Assembly: GCF_001904635.1 (NCBI RefSeq)
Contig: NZ_MRCB01000031.1
Span: 1-39,248, forward strand
From: Hydrococcus rivularis NIES-593
Lineage (GTDB): Bacteria > Cyanobacteriota > Cyanobacteriia > Cyanobacteriales > Microcystaceae
DNA: 39,248 nucleotides
Direction: 5' to 3'
The notes under the pieces were generated by a model, which was given only the letters and a program-made list of their open reading frames with translations, was not told the DNA's origin and did no database searches. Of this stretch, positions 1-9,622 are shown piece by piece. The first letter of the stretch is position 1. Every line of letters starts with the position of its first letter. A program made the translations under genes and the position numbers.

Positions 1-266
1 GCAGTAATAATTACAGCCTTAGCGTAAGTTTCTGTACGGTTGCTACCAAAACGCCATCGATTAACTATCATCGCGGCGATCGCGTTGTCTATCGTCACGT
101 TTTACGAGGCGCTCAAACTGGAAAGTTTATGGGAGTTCCGCCGACGGGTAAGTGGGTGAGTGGGAATGGTTTTACTCTCCTGCGCCTATCTGGAGACAAG
201 ATTGTGGAAATGTGGTACGAAACAAACTTGTTAGAAGTCATGAAACAACTAGGAGCGATTTCTTAG
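1..266 (+). CDS. SnoaL-like / ester cyclase family protein, 3' end only
   Basis: An open frame (codons in phase with position 3) runs from the window edge to TAG at 264-266, giving 87 residues without a start, so the gene begins outside the window. The readable part contains a GDRVVYRHVLRG segment, then FMGVPPTGK and a closing KIVEMWYETN-LLEVMKQLGAI. This order (strand, MG(I/V)PPTGK turn, W-E strand, short helix ending in QLG) is typical of the C-terminal half of SnoaL-like ester cyclases, which fold as small alpha+beta barrels. The substrate cannot be inferred. The opposite-strand gene at 312-1031 ends 45 bases away, so the two are convergent. Confidence 0.7.
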   Translation, partial: SNNYSLSVSFCTVATKTPSINYHRGDRVVYRHVLRGAQTGKFMGVPPTGKWVSGNGFTLLRLSGDKIVEMWYETNLLEVMKQLGAIS

Positions 267-311
267 ACAACGCGATCGCTTTTTTTAGTCAAGTAAATTT
301 TGACCGTGCCT

Positions 312-1031
312 TTAGCCAGAAAAGGTTCGATAGCGCCATTTATTAAGCTGCCAAGACGCGATCGCCGACGGACTTTGCAACTCTGCCACTTGACTTTTCA
401 GTCTAACAATCAATTTAGCCTGTTGTTCGCACTGCTGTTGCAAATTCCCATAACTTTCTGCTTTTTCTTTGGCTAGCTTTCGCTCAAAGGCTAACTGATT
501 TTGTAAGTAGCTAATATCTCGCTCCTTAACTTCCAACTGCTGTTGTAAATAGCTAATGTCTCGCTCCTTGGCTTCCAACTGCTGTTGCAGTGCCTCATAG
601 CTTTCTAAGCGTTCTTTGGGGGGGGGGGGTTGCTCGACAGCCAATCGCTCTTGTAACTCTTTAATAATACGGTCTTTGGCTTCCAACTGCTGTTTGAGCA
701 GATCGCTTTCGTCTGCTGGTGCTGCTTTTGCAGAAGTCTGGCCGCTGGAAGTATGGACAGAATTAGCTTCGCTGGATTCAATTGTTGGCGAGTCGCTTGC
801 GTGCGATCGCACTTCAGGTTTTTGTGCGACTGGCGTTGGCGAGTCATCTACGTGCCGCACTTCATATTTTTCTTCAGCTTTGTCTGAGGCTGGCTTTTCA
901 CCATTGGCATTAGGCACGGTCTCAAAACCCATCAAAGCCATCCAGCTCATCCACACTTGAGCCATTGCTTCAGTCCAAGACTGAGCGGATTCTTTTGCTG
1001 CTTTATTCCAAAAAGCCATATTTTTTTCCAT
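312..1031 (-). CDS. Coiled-coil protein with Trp-rich amphipathic N-terminus, function unknown
   Basis: A 239-residue protein. The ATG at 1031 is preceded by AAGGAGG at good spacing, which fixes this start over the internal Met5. Residues 5-36 form an amphipathic helix rich in Trp and Met (WTEAMAQVWMSWMALMGF). Residues 40-110 are polar and low-complexity. Residues 110-215 are a coiled coil containing near-repeats of LQQQLEAKERDISY. Four prolines at the hinge are encoded by a 12-base homopolymer. The Trp-rich N-terminus is loosely reminiscent of phasins and PhaE, which coat polyhydroxyalkanoate granules, but this is only a resemblance by eye. There are no membrane segments or enzymatic motifs. 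The gene appears to be monocistronic. Confidence 0.7.
   Translation of the reverse strand: MEKNMAFWNKAAKESAQSWTEAMAQVWMSWMALMGFETVPNANGEKPASDKAEEKYEVRHVDDSPTPVAQKPEVRSHASDSPTIESSEANSVHTSSGQTSAKAAPADESDLLKQQLEAKDRIIKELQERLAVEQPPPPKERLESYEALQQQLEAKERDISYLQQQLEVKERDISYLQNQLAFERKLAKEKAESYGNLQQQCEQQAKLIVRLKSQVAELQSPSAIASWQLNKWRYRTFSG
618..629. repeat. 12-base G homopolymer inside a coding sequence
   Basis: Twelve consecutive G residues on the plus strand are read as four Pro codons (CCC x4) in the coiled-coil gene on the minus strand. A gain or loss of one base would frameshift the protein before its main coiled coil. Such tracts are prone to replication slippage and also to sequencing error. Confidence 0.9.
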
Positions 1032-1419
1032 ATATCCCTCCTTTCGATCCGAGTGCGAGTCTATTTAAGATGCAAAAAAACGGATTTTGCTAGTTCTCCT
1101 TTGCCTTCATTTATAGCTCGTTATGCCAACCAGTATCTCTCGAACTCGAATAGAGTTTTCTATCCTTAGTTTAACTTTTATTATTTTTTACAAAGGCGAG
1201 ATTTTTTTATGATTATGCTTTTAGAAATTACTCTTTGCTAAAGACGAAGCCAGTCGCGATCGTGACGGCAAATATAGGAATTTTCGCTCGCGCCAAAGCT
1301 AAAATGGTTAGAGCGAGCGATTACCTTACGAAACCTTTTTCTCGTTCGGAGTTTCTCGAAATACTTTCTAAATACTCATTCTAATTAAACTTTTAAAAGA
1401 CGAGAGATCGATCTTCTCT
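1032..1419. other. Intergenic region with one inverted repeat
   Basis: No convincing gene lies in these 388 bases; the open frames are short and lack ribosome sites. It must contain the promoter of the minus-strand coiled-coil gene. A perfect 8-bp inverted repeat, TCGCTCGC at 1284-1291 and GCGAGCGA at 1313-1320, could form a stem with a 21-base loop. It has no T-run, so I do not call it a terminator. Confidence 0.5.
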
Positions 1420-2049
1420 TCATCCTCCAGCCTGCTGTTTCAGTTTGCGAGATTCTCGCCAATAGGTTACGGTAACCCAGGCTACGACCAACAGCAGAGC
1501 CAGAATTCCAAATTGGGTAATTCCATGTACCAATTGATGCAAAGGAATTAACCGCCCGCAGAAAAATGATAAGGTTACCATAATCGATGCCCAAACAGCA
1601 GCCCCACCGAAATTACACAATAAAAATTGCGAGTAGGGCATTTGAGCGATTCCTGCCATTGGTCCTGCAAAAATCCGCAATAACGTGACAAATCGACCGA
1701 AAAATACAGCTCTAGGAGCGTTGAGACTAAACTGTTTCCTCGCTTTTTCTAGTTGGTGTTCGTGAATCCTAAAAAAGCGTCCCAACTGCAATAAAAATTG
1801 CCAGCCACCGATCCTGCCGATCCAGTAACCTAAATTATCGCCAAAAACCGCTCCTGCGATCGCGCTTGCCAGCACGAGCCAGTAGTTTAACTCCCCACTC
1901 CCCGCTAAGAAGCCTCCAACTATAGTGATTGTCTCGCCAGGAATGGGAATCCCCATATTTTCTAAAGCGATCCCAATAAAAACAGCCCAATAACCGTATT
2001 GACTTGCAAGTTCCTGGATATTATCTAGCGACAAAAGCTCTAATGACAT
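1420..2049 (-). CDS. DedA family membrane protein
   Basis: A 209-residue integral membrane protein of the DedA (SNARE-associated/VTT) superfamily. Characteristic features are ALENMGIPIPGE near residues 28-39, a GDNLGYWIGR segment near 70-79, and FFGRFVTLLRIFAGPMAG near 115-132, which carries the conserved arginines; a C-terminal membrane helix runs about 180-200. Family members act as lipid scramblases or proton-dependent transporters affecting membrane potential and envelope integrity; which role applies here is not visible. The length is usual for the family. The ATG at 2049 has no strong ribosome site. The gene is tandem with ycf34, 110 bases downstream of it. Confidence 0.93.
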   Translation of the reverse strand: MSLELLSLDNIQELASQYGYWAVFIGIALENMGIPIPGETITIVGGFLAGSGELNYWLVLASAIAGAVFGDNLGYWIGRIGGWQFLLQLGRFFRIHEHQLEKARKQFSLNAPRAVFFGRFVTLLRIFAGPMAGIAQMPYSQFLLCNFGGAAVWASIMVTLSFFCGRLIPLHQLVHGITQFGILALLLVVAWVTVTYWRESRKLKQQAGG

Positions 2050-2159
2050 TTAAACCGTTCTTTACAAAGGTTTACTTCTTATCACATCTTGACGCGATCC
2101 AGGCATAAGTGTCAATTTCAAAGAAAAAGGAAGAAGTAAAAAAAATTGACCTTTTACCT

Positions 2160-2408
2160 TTAAGTTGGTATTGGTTCGCCGGGGCGAAGTTTTGCCCATT
2201 TGCCAGTTTCGCGCAAGAAACTGTTGCAGCCAACAACATCCCACTCCATTTCAATGTATTCGCCTTTAGTACGAATATTAACATTGATAGTAGGTTCGTT
2301 TGGCTCGAAATCAGGATTTTCGGTTAAATGGGGTTGTTGATGCTGATGTTCTACCGAGTGGTAGGTTTGGCAGCGATCGACAAAGTAGCAGTTCACACAA
2401 ATACACAT
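2160..2408 (-). CDS. ycf34: Ycf34 iron-sulfur protein
   Basis: An 82-residue protein beginning MCICVNCYFVDRC, with cysteines at 2, 4, 7 and 13 and another at 61. It then has the QHQQPHLTE-PDFEP and INVNIRT segments diagnostic of Ycf34, a protein conserved in cyanobacteria and some algal plastids. The Synechocystis homologue is reported to be an Fe-S protein important for photosynthetic electron transport; the clustered cysteines here fit metal or cluster binding. It is divergent from the tRNA nucleotidyltransferase gene, with about 110 bases of shared promoter region. Confidence 0.95.
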   Translation of the reverse strand: MCICVNCYFVDRCQTYHSVEHQHQQPHLTENPDFEPNEPTINVNIRTKGEYIEMEWDVVGCNSFLRETGKWAKLRPGEPIPT

Positions 2409-2519
2409 GGCTCTAACTCGATCCCACTTTTTTGTTAATCTAGCTCAGGCAAGCCATTGATGACCAACTCTTTAGATTGATTTTTGTAAAGTATTGATTT
2501 TTCTAAAGTTCTGAATTGA

Positions 2520-3758
2520 ATGTTCTGGCAAAAAAAATTAGCGCTTTTACTTGGGAACCATTTGCCTTTCAGCATAGATTGTCTGCCGCCGACGGCTTGT
2601 CTGGTTGGCGGTGCGGTGCGCGATGCGCTGCTCGATCGTCAAAGAGATTATTTAGACTTAGACTTTGTTTTGCCAGAATTAGCGGTAGAGGTGGCACGAA
2701 AAATTGCCGAGTGCTATCGGGCTGGATTCGTCGTCCTAGACGAACGGCGTCGAATTGCTAGAGTAGTCTTTAAGCAGGGGACGGTAGATTTTGCCCAGCA
2801 GGAAGGAGACAGCCTAGAAACCGATTTGCGACGACGGGATTTTACTATTAACGCGATCGCTTACAATCCCCACCGACAAGAGTTAATCGATCCGCTAGGG
2901 GGATTAGTCGATCTAGAACAAAGAAAGCTAAGAATGGTGTCGCCAGGCAATCTTAAAGACGATCCCCTGCGTCTATTACGGGCTTATCGCCAAGCTGCTC
3001 AACTGAATTTCACCATCGAAGCGACTACAAGAGCAACGATTCGTCAATTAGCGCCTCTGCTGGGCACAATAGCGGCAGAAAGGGTACAAAACGAGTTGGG
3101 GCATTTACTGGTGGCTCATCCCAGAGGAAATATTTGGTTGGCGACAGCTTGGGAAGATGGGTTGCTCAAACCTTGGCTTAAAAATACAACGGCAGAAAAA
3201 TTACAACAAGTCGAAAGAATAGAAAGGTCGGCTGACATCTTGCCAGATCTCGTTAATAAACCCTTTTCCCTATCTCCAGAAACCATCGAGATGGCAAAGC
3301 TTGCCTGCTTGTTGGCTTCTAATCCACAAGAAGCCGAAATGGAGCTAGTTAAATTAAAGTACTCTCGCGCCCATATTCGGACGATTACAACGGCTTTAAA
3401 ATATTTGCCTCAATTGCAGCAGAATGCTACTTCTATGAGCCTTAGAGAACAATATTTTTTCTTTTTAGGCGTGGGAGACGTTTTTCCAACTTTAGCGTTG
3501 TTAGCCATGGCTGTAGGAGTCGATCGCGATGCAATTGCCATGCTAGCTAATCGCTATTTCGATAAGAGCGATCCCGTTGCTCATCCCAAGCCATTAGTTA
3601 AGGGTCACGACTTGATAAAACATCTTTGCCTTGCATCTGGTCCGAAGATCGGCAAATTACTCACCGAGCTGCAAATAGCCTACATTGAAGGCAAAATTTC
3701 CACGGCTGGAGAAGCATTGCATCTGGCTAAGATTCTCTTGCAATCTAACAATTTTTAG
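2520..3758 (+). CDS. tRNA nucleotidyltransferase (CCA-, CC- or A-adding), class II
   Basis: A 412-residue member of the class II CCA tRNA nucleotidyltransferase/poly(A) polymerase family, which builds or repairs the tRNA 3' CCA end. Visible motifs are LVGGAVRDALL (about 28-38) with the metal-binding DLDF just after, RRRDFTINAIAYN (about 104-116), DDPLRLLRAYR (about 146-156) and ERVQNELGHLL (about 186-196). Some cyanobacteria, notably Synechocystis, split the job between separate CC-adding and A-adding enzymes of this family. I cannot tell by eye which activity this protein has. No strong ribosome site precedes the ATG; the start agrees with family N-termini. Confidence 0.9.
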   Translation: MFWQKKLALLLGNHLPFSIDCLPPTACLVGGAVRDALLDRQRDYLDLDFVLPELAVEVARKIAECYRAGFVVLDERRRIARVVFKQGTVDFAQQEGDSLETDLRRRDFTINAIAYNPHRQELIDPLGGLVDLEQRKLRMVSPGNLKDDPLRLLRAYRQAAQLNFTIEATTRATIRQLAPLLGTIAAERVQNELGHLLVAHPRGNIWLATAWEDGLLKPWLKNTTAEKLQQVERIERSADILPDLVNKPFSLSPETIEMAKLACLLASNPQEAEMELVKLKYSRAHIRTITTALKYLPQLQQNATSMSLREQYFFFLGVGDVFPTLALLAMAVGVDRDAIAMLANRYFDKSDPVAHPKPLVKGHDLIKHLCLASGPKIGKLLTELQIAYIEGKISTAGEALHLAKILLQSNNF

Positions 3759-3883
3759 ATTTATGGAGCATTCGATTGAAAGATAAACTTGGACTTACTA
3801 CTATATCAATTTCGTTAAGGTAGAAATTATGTAGTATTTGTAGTATTTAAAGAATCCCAACAGCAGAAAGACGAACTTTTTTT

Positions 3884-5071
3884 ATGAGAATATTAGTAGC
3901 CAGCCATACCTATATCGTTGCTCTTAATTGCGAAAAATTAAGAACTTTGGCGCACTTAGAACCAGGAGTTGAAGTAACTGTCGTTGTTCCAAAGCGATGG
4001 CAACCGGGTGGCGTTCAGAACCAAATTATTGAAACCAAAGCTTGGAGCGATGGTAGCTTTCGCGTCATTCCTATCTCAAATTTCAGTCAAAATAATCAAG
4101 GATTGCTAACTTTTGGTTGGGAGATTATTAGTTTACTAAAACAGTTTCGACCGCAAATTATTCAAGTCGAACAAGGATCGAAATCTTTTGCCTATGCTCA
4201 ATTAATTACGCTCAATCGCTTATTAGGATTGAAGGCAAAAAATGTTTTCTTTACTTGGTGGAATATTCCCTATCAATCCAAATTTCCTGTTTCAGTATTA
4301 GAAAATTACAATCTCACTCATACCGATGGACTGGTTGCTGGCAATCTAGATGCTGCGGAGATTCTGCGGGATCGTGGCTATAAAAAAGCCGTAACAGTCA
4401 TGCCTCAACTCGGAGTAGACGAACGGCTATTTTCTCGTCGCCTCCAACCCGAATTAGCTTCTCAATTAGGGATTAAATCTGAGGAATTTGTTGTTGGATT
4501 CGTAGGACGTTTTGTCCCAGAAAAAGGGATCTTAACGCTAGTTAAAGCCTTGACAGGTTTACAAGAATTGCCCTGGAAGCTTTTGTTATTAGGAAGAGGA
4601 AGTCTCAAAGAAACAATTATTACAGAGGCTAGCAAGGCAGGAATTAAAGACAGATTAATTATTCTAGAAAGTGTTCCTCACCATGAAGTTCCTCGCTATA
4701 TTAATTTAATGAATGTGCTGGTTTTGCCATCAGAAACAACCGATCGATTTAAGACGCTAACGGCTGCCGGTTGGAAAGAACAATTCGGTCATGTTTTGAT
4801 TGAGGCGATGGCTACTAAAATACCAGTAATTGGTTCTAATTCTGGGGAAATTCCTAATGTTATTGGCGAGGCAGGTTTAGTGTTTCCCGAAGGCAATGTT
4901 GAAGCATTGCGTCATTGTATTCGACAGATAATAGAACAGCCAGAATTGTCGCAGAAGTTAGCCGAAATGGGATATAAGAGAGTTATAGAAAAGTATACTA
5001 ATAAAGCTTTAGCTCAACAATTATTAGCTTTTTATAAAAAGCTTTTAGTAGCTAGAGAAGAAAATCTCTAA
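3884..5071 (+). CDS. Glycosyltransferase family 4 (GT-B fold)
   Basis: A 395-residue glycosyltransferase with the two-Rossmann GT-B layout. The acceptor domain starts MRILVASHTYIV, and the C-terminal nucleotide-sugar domain begins with VVGFVGRFVPEKGI. The GT4 signature FGHVLIEAMATKIPVIGS-SGEIPNVI near residues 304-326 includes the E-x7-E pair that binds the donor sugar nucleotide. It lacks membrane segments and is probably cytoplasmic or peripheral. The likely role is polysaccharide or glycolipid synthesis; the acceptor is unknown. It lies 125 bases after the tRNA nucleotidyltransferase and is followed by glycolytic genes. Confidence 0.9.
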   Translation: MRILVASHTYIVALNCEKLRTLAHLEPGVEVTVVVPKRWQPGGVQNQIIETKAWSDGSFRVIPISNFSQNNQGLLTFGWEIISLLKQFRPQIIQVEQGSKSFAYAQLITLNRLLGLKAKNVFFTWWNIPYQSKFPVSVLENYNLTHTDGLVAGNLDAAEILRDRGYKKAVTVMPQLGVDERLFSRRLQPELASQLGIKSEEFVVGFVGRFVPEKGILTLVKALTGLQELPWKLLLLGRGSLKETIITEASKAGIKDRLIILESVPHHEVPRYINLMNVLVLPSETTDRFKTLTAAGWKEQFGHVLIEAMATKIPVIGSNSGEIPNVIGEAGLVFPEGNVEALRHCIRQIIEQPELSQKLAEMGYKRVIEKYTNKALAQQLLAFYKKLLVAREENL

Positions 5072-5246
5072 ATTCAACTCAATTTTAGGATTAACGAATC
5101 ATTTTAAAATCAGTGCGTTTGCCGATACAATTGCTTGTCGGCGAATTAATTTAAGTATTTTATCTAAAGATTTCAATTAAAATAAAATGCGATCGCATCA
5201 TAAAAAATATCTATGGCTCGATCGCTATTTTGCCAAAAGAGTACTT

Positions 5247-6671
5247 ATGAAACTTCTCATGCACCGTACTAAGATTGTTGCTACTATTGGTCCGGCAAGT
5301 AGTTCTCCAGAAATCCTCAAGCGAATGATCCAAGCTGGGATGAATGTAGCGCGGTTAAATTTTTCTCATGGAAGCTATGAAGAACACGCCCGTAGGGTTT
5401 CGTTGCTGCGTTCCGTTTCTCAGGAGTTAGAGACTTCTATAACATTACTTCAAGATCTTCAGGGACCTAAAATCCGAGTGGGCGAACTGCCTGACGGTTC
5501 GATTCCCCTCAACGAGGGCGAATTTCTCACCTTAGTTCCAATCGCCGAATTTACCGAGCAACCTAATACCGTATCTATAGATTATCCTTATTTAGCCCAA
5601 GAAGCCGAACCGGGGACGCAAGTATTGCTCGATGACGGTTTGTTGGAATTAAAAATCGAAAAAATTCAAGGGAATGCCCTTATTTGTCAAGTTATCGAAG
5701 GGGGTATCCTTAAAAGTCGTAAAGGGGTGAATTTACCCAGCGTAGATTTGCGTCTACCGTCGATGACGGAAAAAGACGAACGGGATCTCGAATTCGGACT
5801 ATCTCAGGGAGTAGACTGGGTTTCCTTGAGTTTCGTTCGCAAAGCAGAAGATCTTCGCACTCTCAAAGAATTTTTGGCGGCAAAAGGAGCAAATGACTTG
5901 CCCGTTATCGCCAAAATAGAGAAACCCCAGGCGATCGCAAACTTAGAAGCTATTCTAGCAGAGTGTGACGGCTTGATGGTGGCGCGGGGAGATTTGGGCG
6001 TAGAAATGAATCCCGAAAAAGTGCCGATGTTGCAAAAGCGGATTATTGGGATGTGCAATCGCAAGAACATTCCGGTTATCACGGCAACGCAGATGCTCGA
6101 TAGCATGATTCGCAATGCCCGCCCCACTCGCGCCGAAGCTAGTGACGTTGCTAATGCTATTGTGGACGGAACTGACGCTGTCATGCTATCAGGAGAGTCG
6201 GCAGTGGGAGATTTCCCGGTTAAATCGGTAGAAATGCTCGTCAAGATTGCCAATGAAGTCGAAAAAGACATTCAATTCGTCAATCATCCACCAGCAGAAA
6301 CTGACGAAACCCACGCCTTGAGCGAAGCCCTCAACGCTATTGACAAAATTCTCAATCTGCGCTATGTAGTTACCTTCACCACTACAGATTATACGTCTCG
6401 AATTGCTGCGGGAGAGCGTCCTAGAGCGCCAGTAATTGCTTTTACATCTAGCCCCAAAGTATACCATCGCTTAAACCTGATTTGGGGAGTCATGCCCATC
6501 CTGCTCGATCGCGAGGTGGAATCCTTTGAAGATTTGGTCGAGCAAGCTGAAACTTATTTAATTCAACAAAATTTAGCATCTGTTGGGGATTGTATTTTGA
6601 TTATGGCAGGAATTCCCACACAACATTCGCGAGGAACCAATTTTCTCAAAATTCACAAGATTGGTCAGTAG
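5247..6671 (+). CDS. pyk: Pyruvate kinase
   Basis: Converts phosphoenolpyruvate and ADP to pyruvate and ATP. From the ATG at 5247 it has 474 residues: [15 protein letters not shown] and [11 protein letters not shown] at the N-terminus, the B-domain (about 75-165), IAKIEKP and the [11 protein letters not shown] metal/substrate region, [10 protein letters not shown], and the regulatory C-domain. An upstream in-frame ATG at 5187 would add 20 residues, but these contain a HIP1 site and family alignment starts near MKLLMHRTK, so I prefer 5247. The size matches the shorter cyanobacterial isoform, without the extra C-terminal domain of the roughly 590-residue form. It is followed closely by phosphoglycerate mutase, two steps earlier in the pathway. 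Confidence 0.96.
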   Translation: MKLLMHRTKIVATIGPASSSPEILKRMIQAGMNVARLNFSHGSYEEHARRVSLLRSVSQELETSITLLQDLQGPKIRVGELPDGSIPLNEGEFLTLVPIAEFTEQPNTVSIDYPYLAQEAEPGTQVLLDDGLLELKIEKIQGNALICQVIEGGILKSRKGVNLPSVDLRLPSMTEKDERDLEFGLSQGVDWVSLSFVRKAEDLRTLKEFLAAKGANDLPVIAKIEKPQAIANLEAILAECDGLMVARGDLGVEMNPEKVPMLQKRIIGMCNRKNIPVITATQMLDSMIRNARPTRAEASDVANAIVDGTDAVMLSGESAVGDFPVKSVEMLVKIANEVEKDIQFVNHPPAETDETHALSEALNAIDKILNLRYVVTFTTTDYTSRIAAGERPRAPVIAFTSSPKVYHRLNLIWGVMPILLDREVESFEDLVEQAETYLIQQNLASVGDCILIMAGIPTQHSRGTNFLKIHKIGQ

Positions 6672-6710
6672 CCAGCAAGCAATGACTGGACAACAAAGGA
6701 CAAATGACAA

Positions 6711-7406
6711 ATGGCAAAACTCATTCTCATTCGTCACGGCGAAAGTATCTGGAACGCCGCCAACAAATTTACAGGTTGGGTTGACGTTCCCTTAAGCAGG
6801 CGAGGTCGTGCAGAAGCAACGATTGCCTCCGCGAAATTAAGACACTACCGGGTAGATGTCTGCTTCACCAGTCTCTTAGTTCGGGCAATGGAAACGGCAA
6901 TCCTGTGCCTGACTGAATATGAAGAAATCTGCGGTGGAAAGACTCCTATTTTTCAACACGCAGCAGACGACCCAGAATGGCACGGTTGGGATAAATATGA
7001 AGGCAATCCCAATGAAGAACTGCCCATTTTTCTCTCTCAGGCACTAGACGAACGCTATTACGGTCAGTTGCAAGGCTTGAATAAAGCGCAAACTGCCGAA
7101 AAGTATGGCAAAGAAAAAGTACGCGAGTGGCGGCGTTCCTACTATACTCCACCTCCGGGCGGGGAGAGTTTAGAGGATACGCAAAAACGAGTCATTCCTT
7201 ACTTTACCAGTCGCATTCTCACCCATATCAAGCACGGCGATACAGTGCTAGTGGCGGCTCACGGCAATTCCTTGCGTGCCATGATTATGAAACTGGAAAA
7301 TCTCAGTCCCGAAGAAGTCCCTAATCTCGAACTCACTACTGGCGTTCCTATCGTCTACGAACTCGATTCAGAAACGAATATTGTTGATAAAATCATTCTC
7401 AACTAA
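6711..7406 (+). CDS. gpmA: 2,3-bisphosphoglycerate-dependent phosphoglycerate mutase
   Basis: Interconverts 3- and 2-phosphoglycerate. The 231-residue length is usual for cofactor-dependent enzymes. LILIRHGESIWN places the phospho-accepting histidine at residue 9; the second catalytic histidine is in VAAHGNSLRAM; DERYYGQLQGLNK and the WRRSYYTPPPGGES loop are typical of the BPG-dependent mutases rather than of broad-specificity histidine phosphatases. The gene starts 39 bases after pyruvate kinase and is probably co-transcribed with it, linking the last steps of glycolysis. Confidence 0.95.
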   Translation: MAKLILIRHGESIWNAANKFTGWVDVPLSRRGRAEATIASAKLRHYRVDVCFTSLLVRAMETAILCLTEYEEICGGKTPIFQHAADDPEWHGWDKYEGNPNEELPIFLSQALDERYYGQLQGLNKAQTAEKYGKEKVREWRRSYYTPPPGGESLEDTQKRVIPYFTSRILTHIKHGDTVLVAAHGNSLRAMIMKLENLSPEEVPNLELTTGVPIVYELDSETNIVDKIILN

Positions 7407-7445
7407 TCGGGGAATTTTTCTTGTTTAAAATTTAAAGCAAAAAAT

Positions 7446-7892
7446 ATGAGCGAACTTGTTGCAATCGGATTTCAAAATAAATTTGAAGCAGATGAAGTAA
7501 TGCTCTCACTGCTAAAACTAGAACAGGAGCATCTTGTCGATCTCGAAGATGCCGTTGTCGTAACTAAAAATTCGGCAGGTAAAATCAGAATTAAACCTTA
7601 TTACGATCTAGTAGTTGCAGCTAGTGGAATGAGTGGCAACTTTTGGGGGAGGTTACTGACGACGCTAATGGAGGGATCCGATCCTGAGACATTAGCCAAA
7701 ATCGGCATCGATAAGTTATTTATCCAGAAGATCGAACAGACAATGAAGCCAGACACCTCTGCTATTTTCGTCTTAGTGAGAAAAGCCGAGCCAGATAAAA
7801 TTGTAGAAGAACTGGGAAAATTTAAAGGCAGAATCTTGCGAACCTCTTTATCGAAGCAGGAGGCGGCAGAACTGGAGGCACTTTTATTTTAA
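7446..7892 (+). CDS. DUF1269 domain protein
   Basis: A 148-residue protein matching the DUF1269 pattern: an N-terminal half with GFQNKFEADEVMLSLLKLE and DLEDAVVVTKN, a glycine-containing hydrophobic middle (SGMSGNFWGRLL) and a C-terminal half with TSAIFVLVRK and LRTSLSKQEAAELEALL. Many family members have a clear membrane hairpin in the middle; here that segment is short and contains charged residues, so the protein may be soluble or peripheral. No biochemical function is established for the family. It sits 39 bases after gpmA, so it may be read from the same transcript. Confidence 0.8.
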   Translation: MSELVAIGFQNKFEADEVMLSLLKLEQEHLVDLEDAVVVTKNSAGKIRIKPYYDLVVAASGMSGNFWGRLLTTLMEGSDPETLAKIGIDKLFIQKIEQTMKPDTSAIFVLVRKAEPDKIVEELGKFKGRILRTSLSKQEAAELEALLF

Positions 7893-7970
7893 AAACAATA
7901 CAAACTTTTGACTTTATCTGATAAGAATGTTTGAGTATTTCTGTGAGTAAAACTCGATAAATTCTATTAG

Positions 7971-9605
<1,635 letters not shown>

Positions 9606-9622
9606 CCTCAACTCCTATCATG

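Noticed and set aside
605-847. Alternative-frame ORF through the G tract
   Set aside because: It is a shadow of the coiled-coil gene; it would matter only as the product of slippage at the tract.
5187-5246. Upstream in-frame start for pyruvate kinase
   Set aside because: The 20 extra residues contain a HIP1 site and do not fit family N-termini; ATG 5247 is preferred, though not proven.
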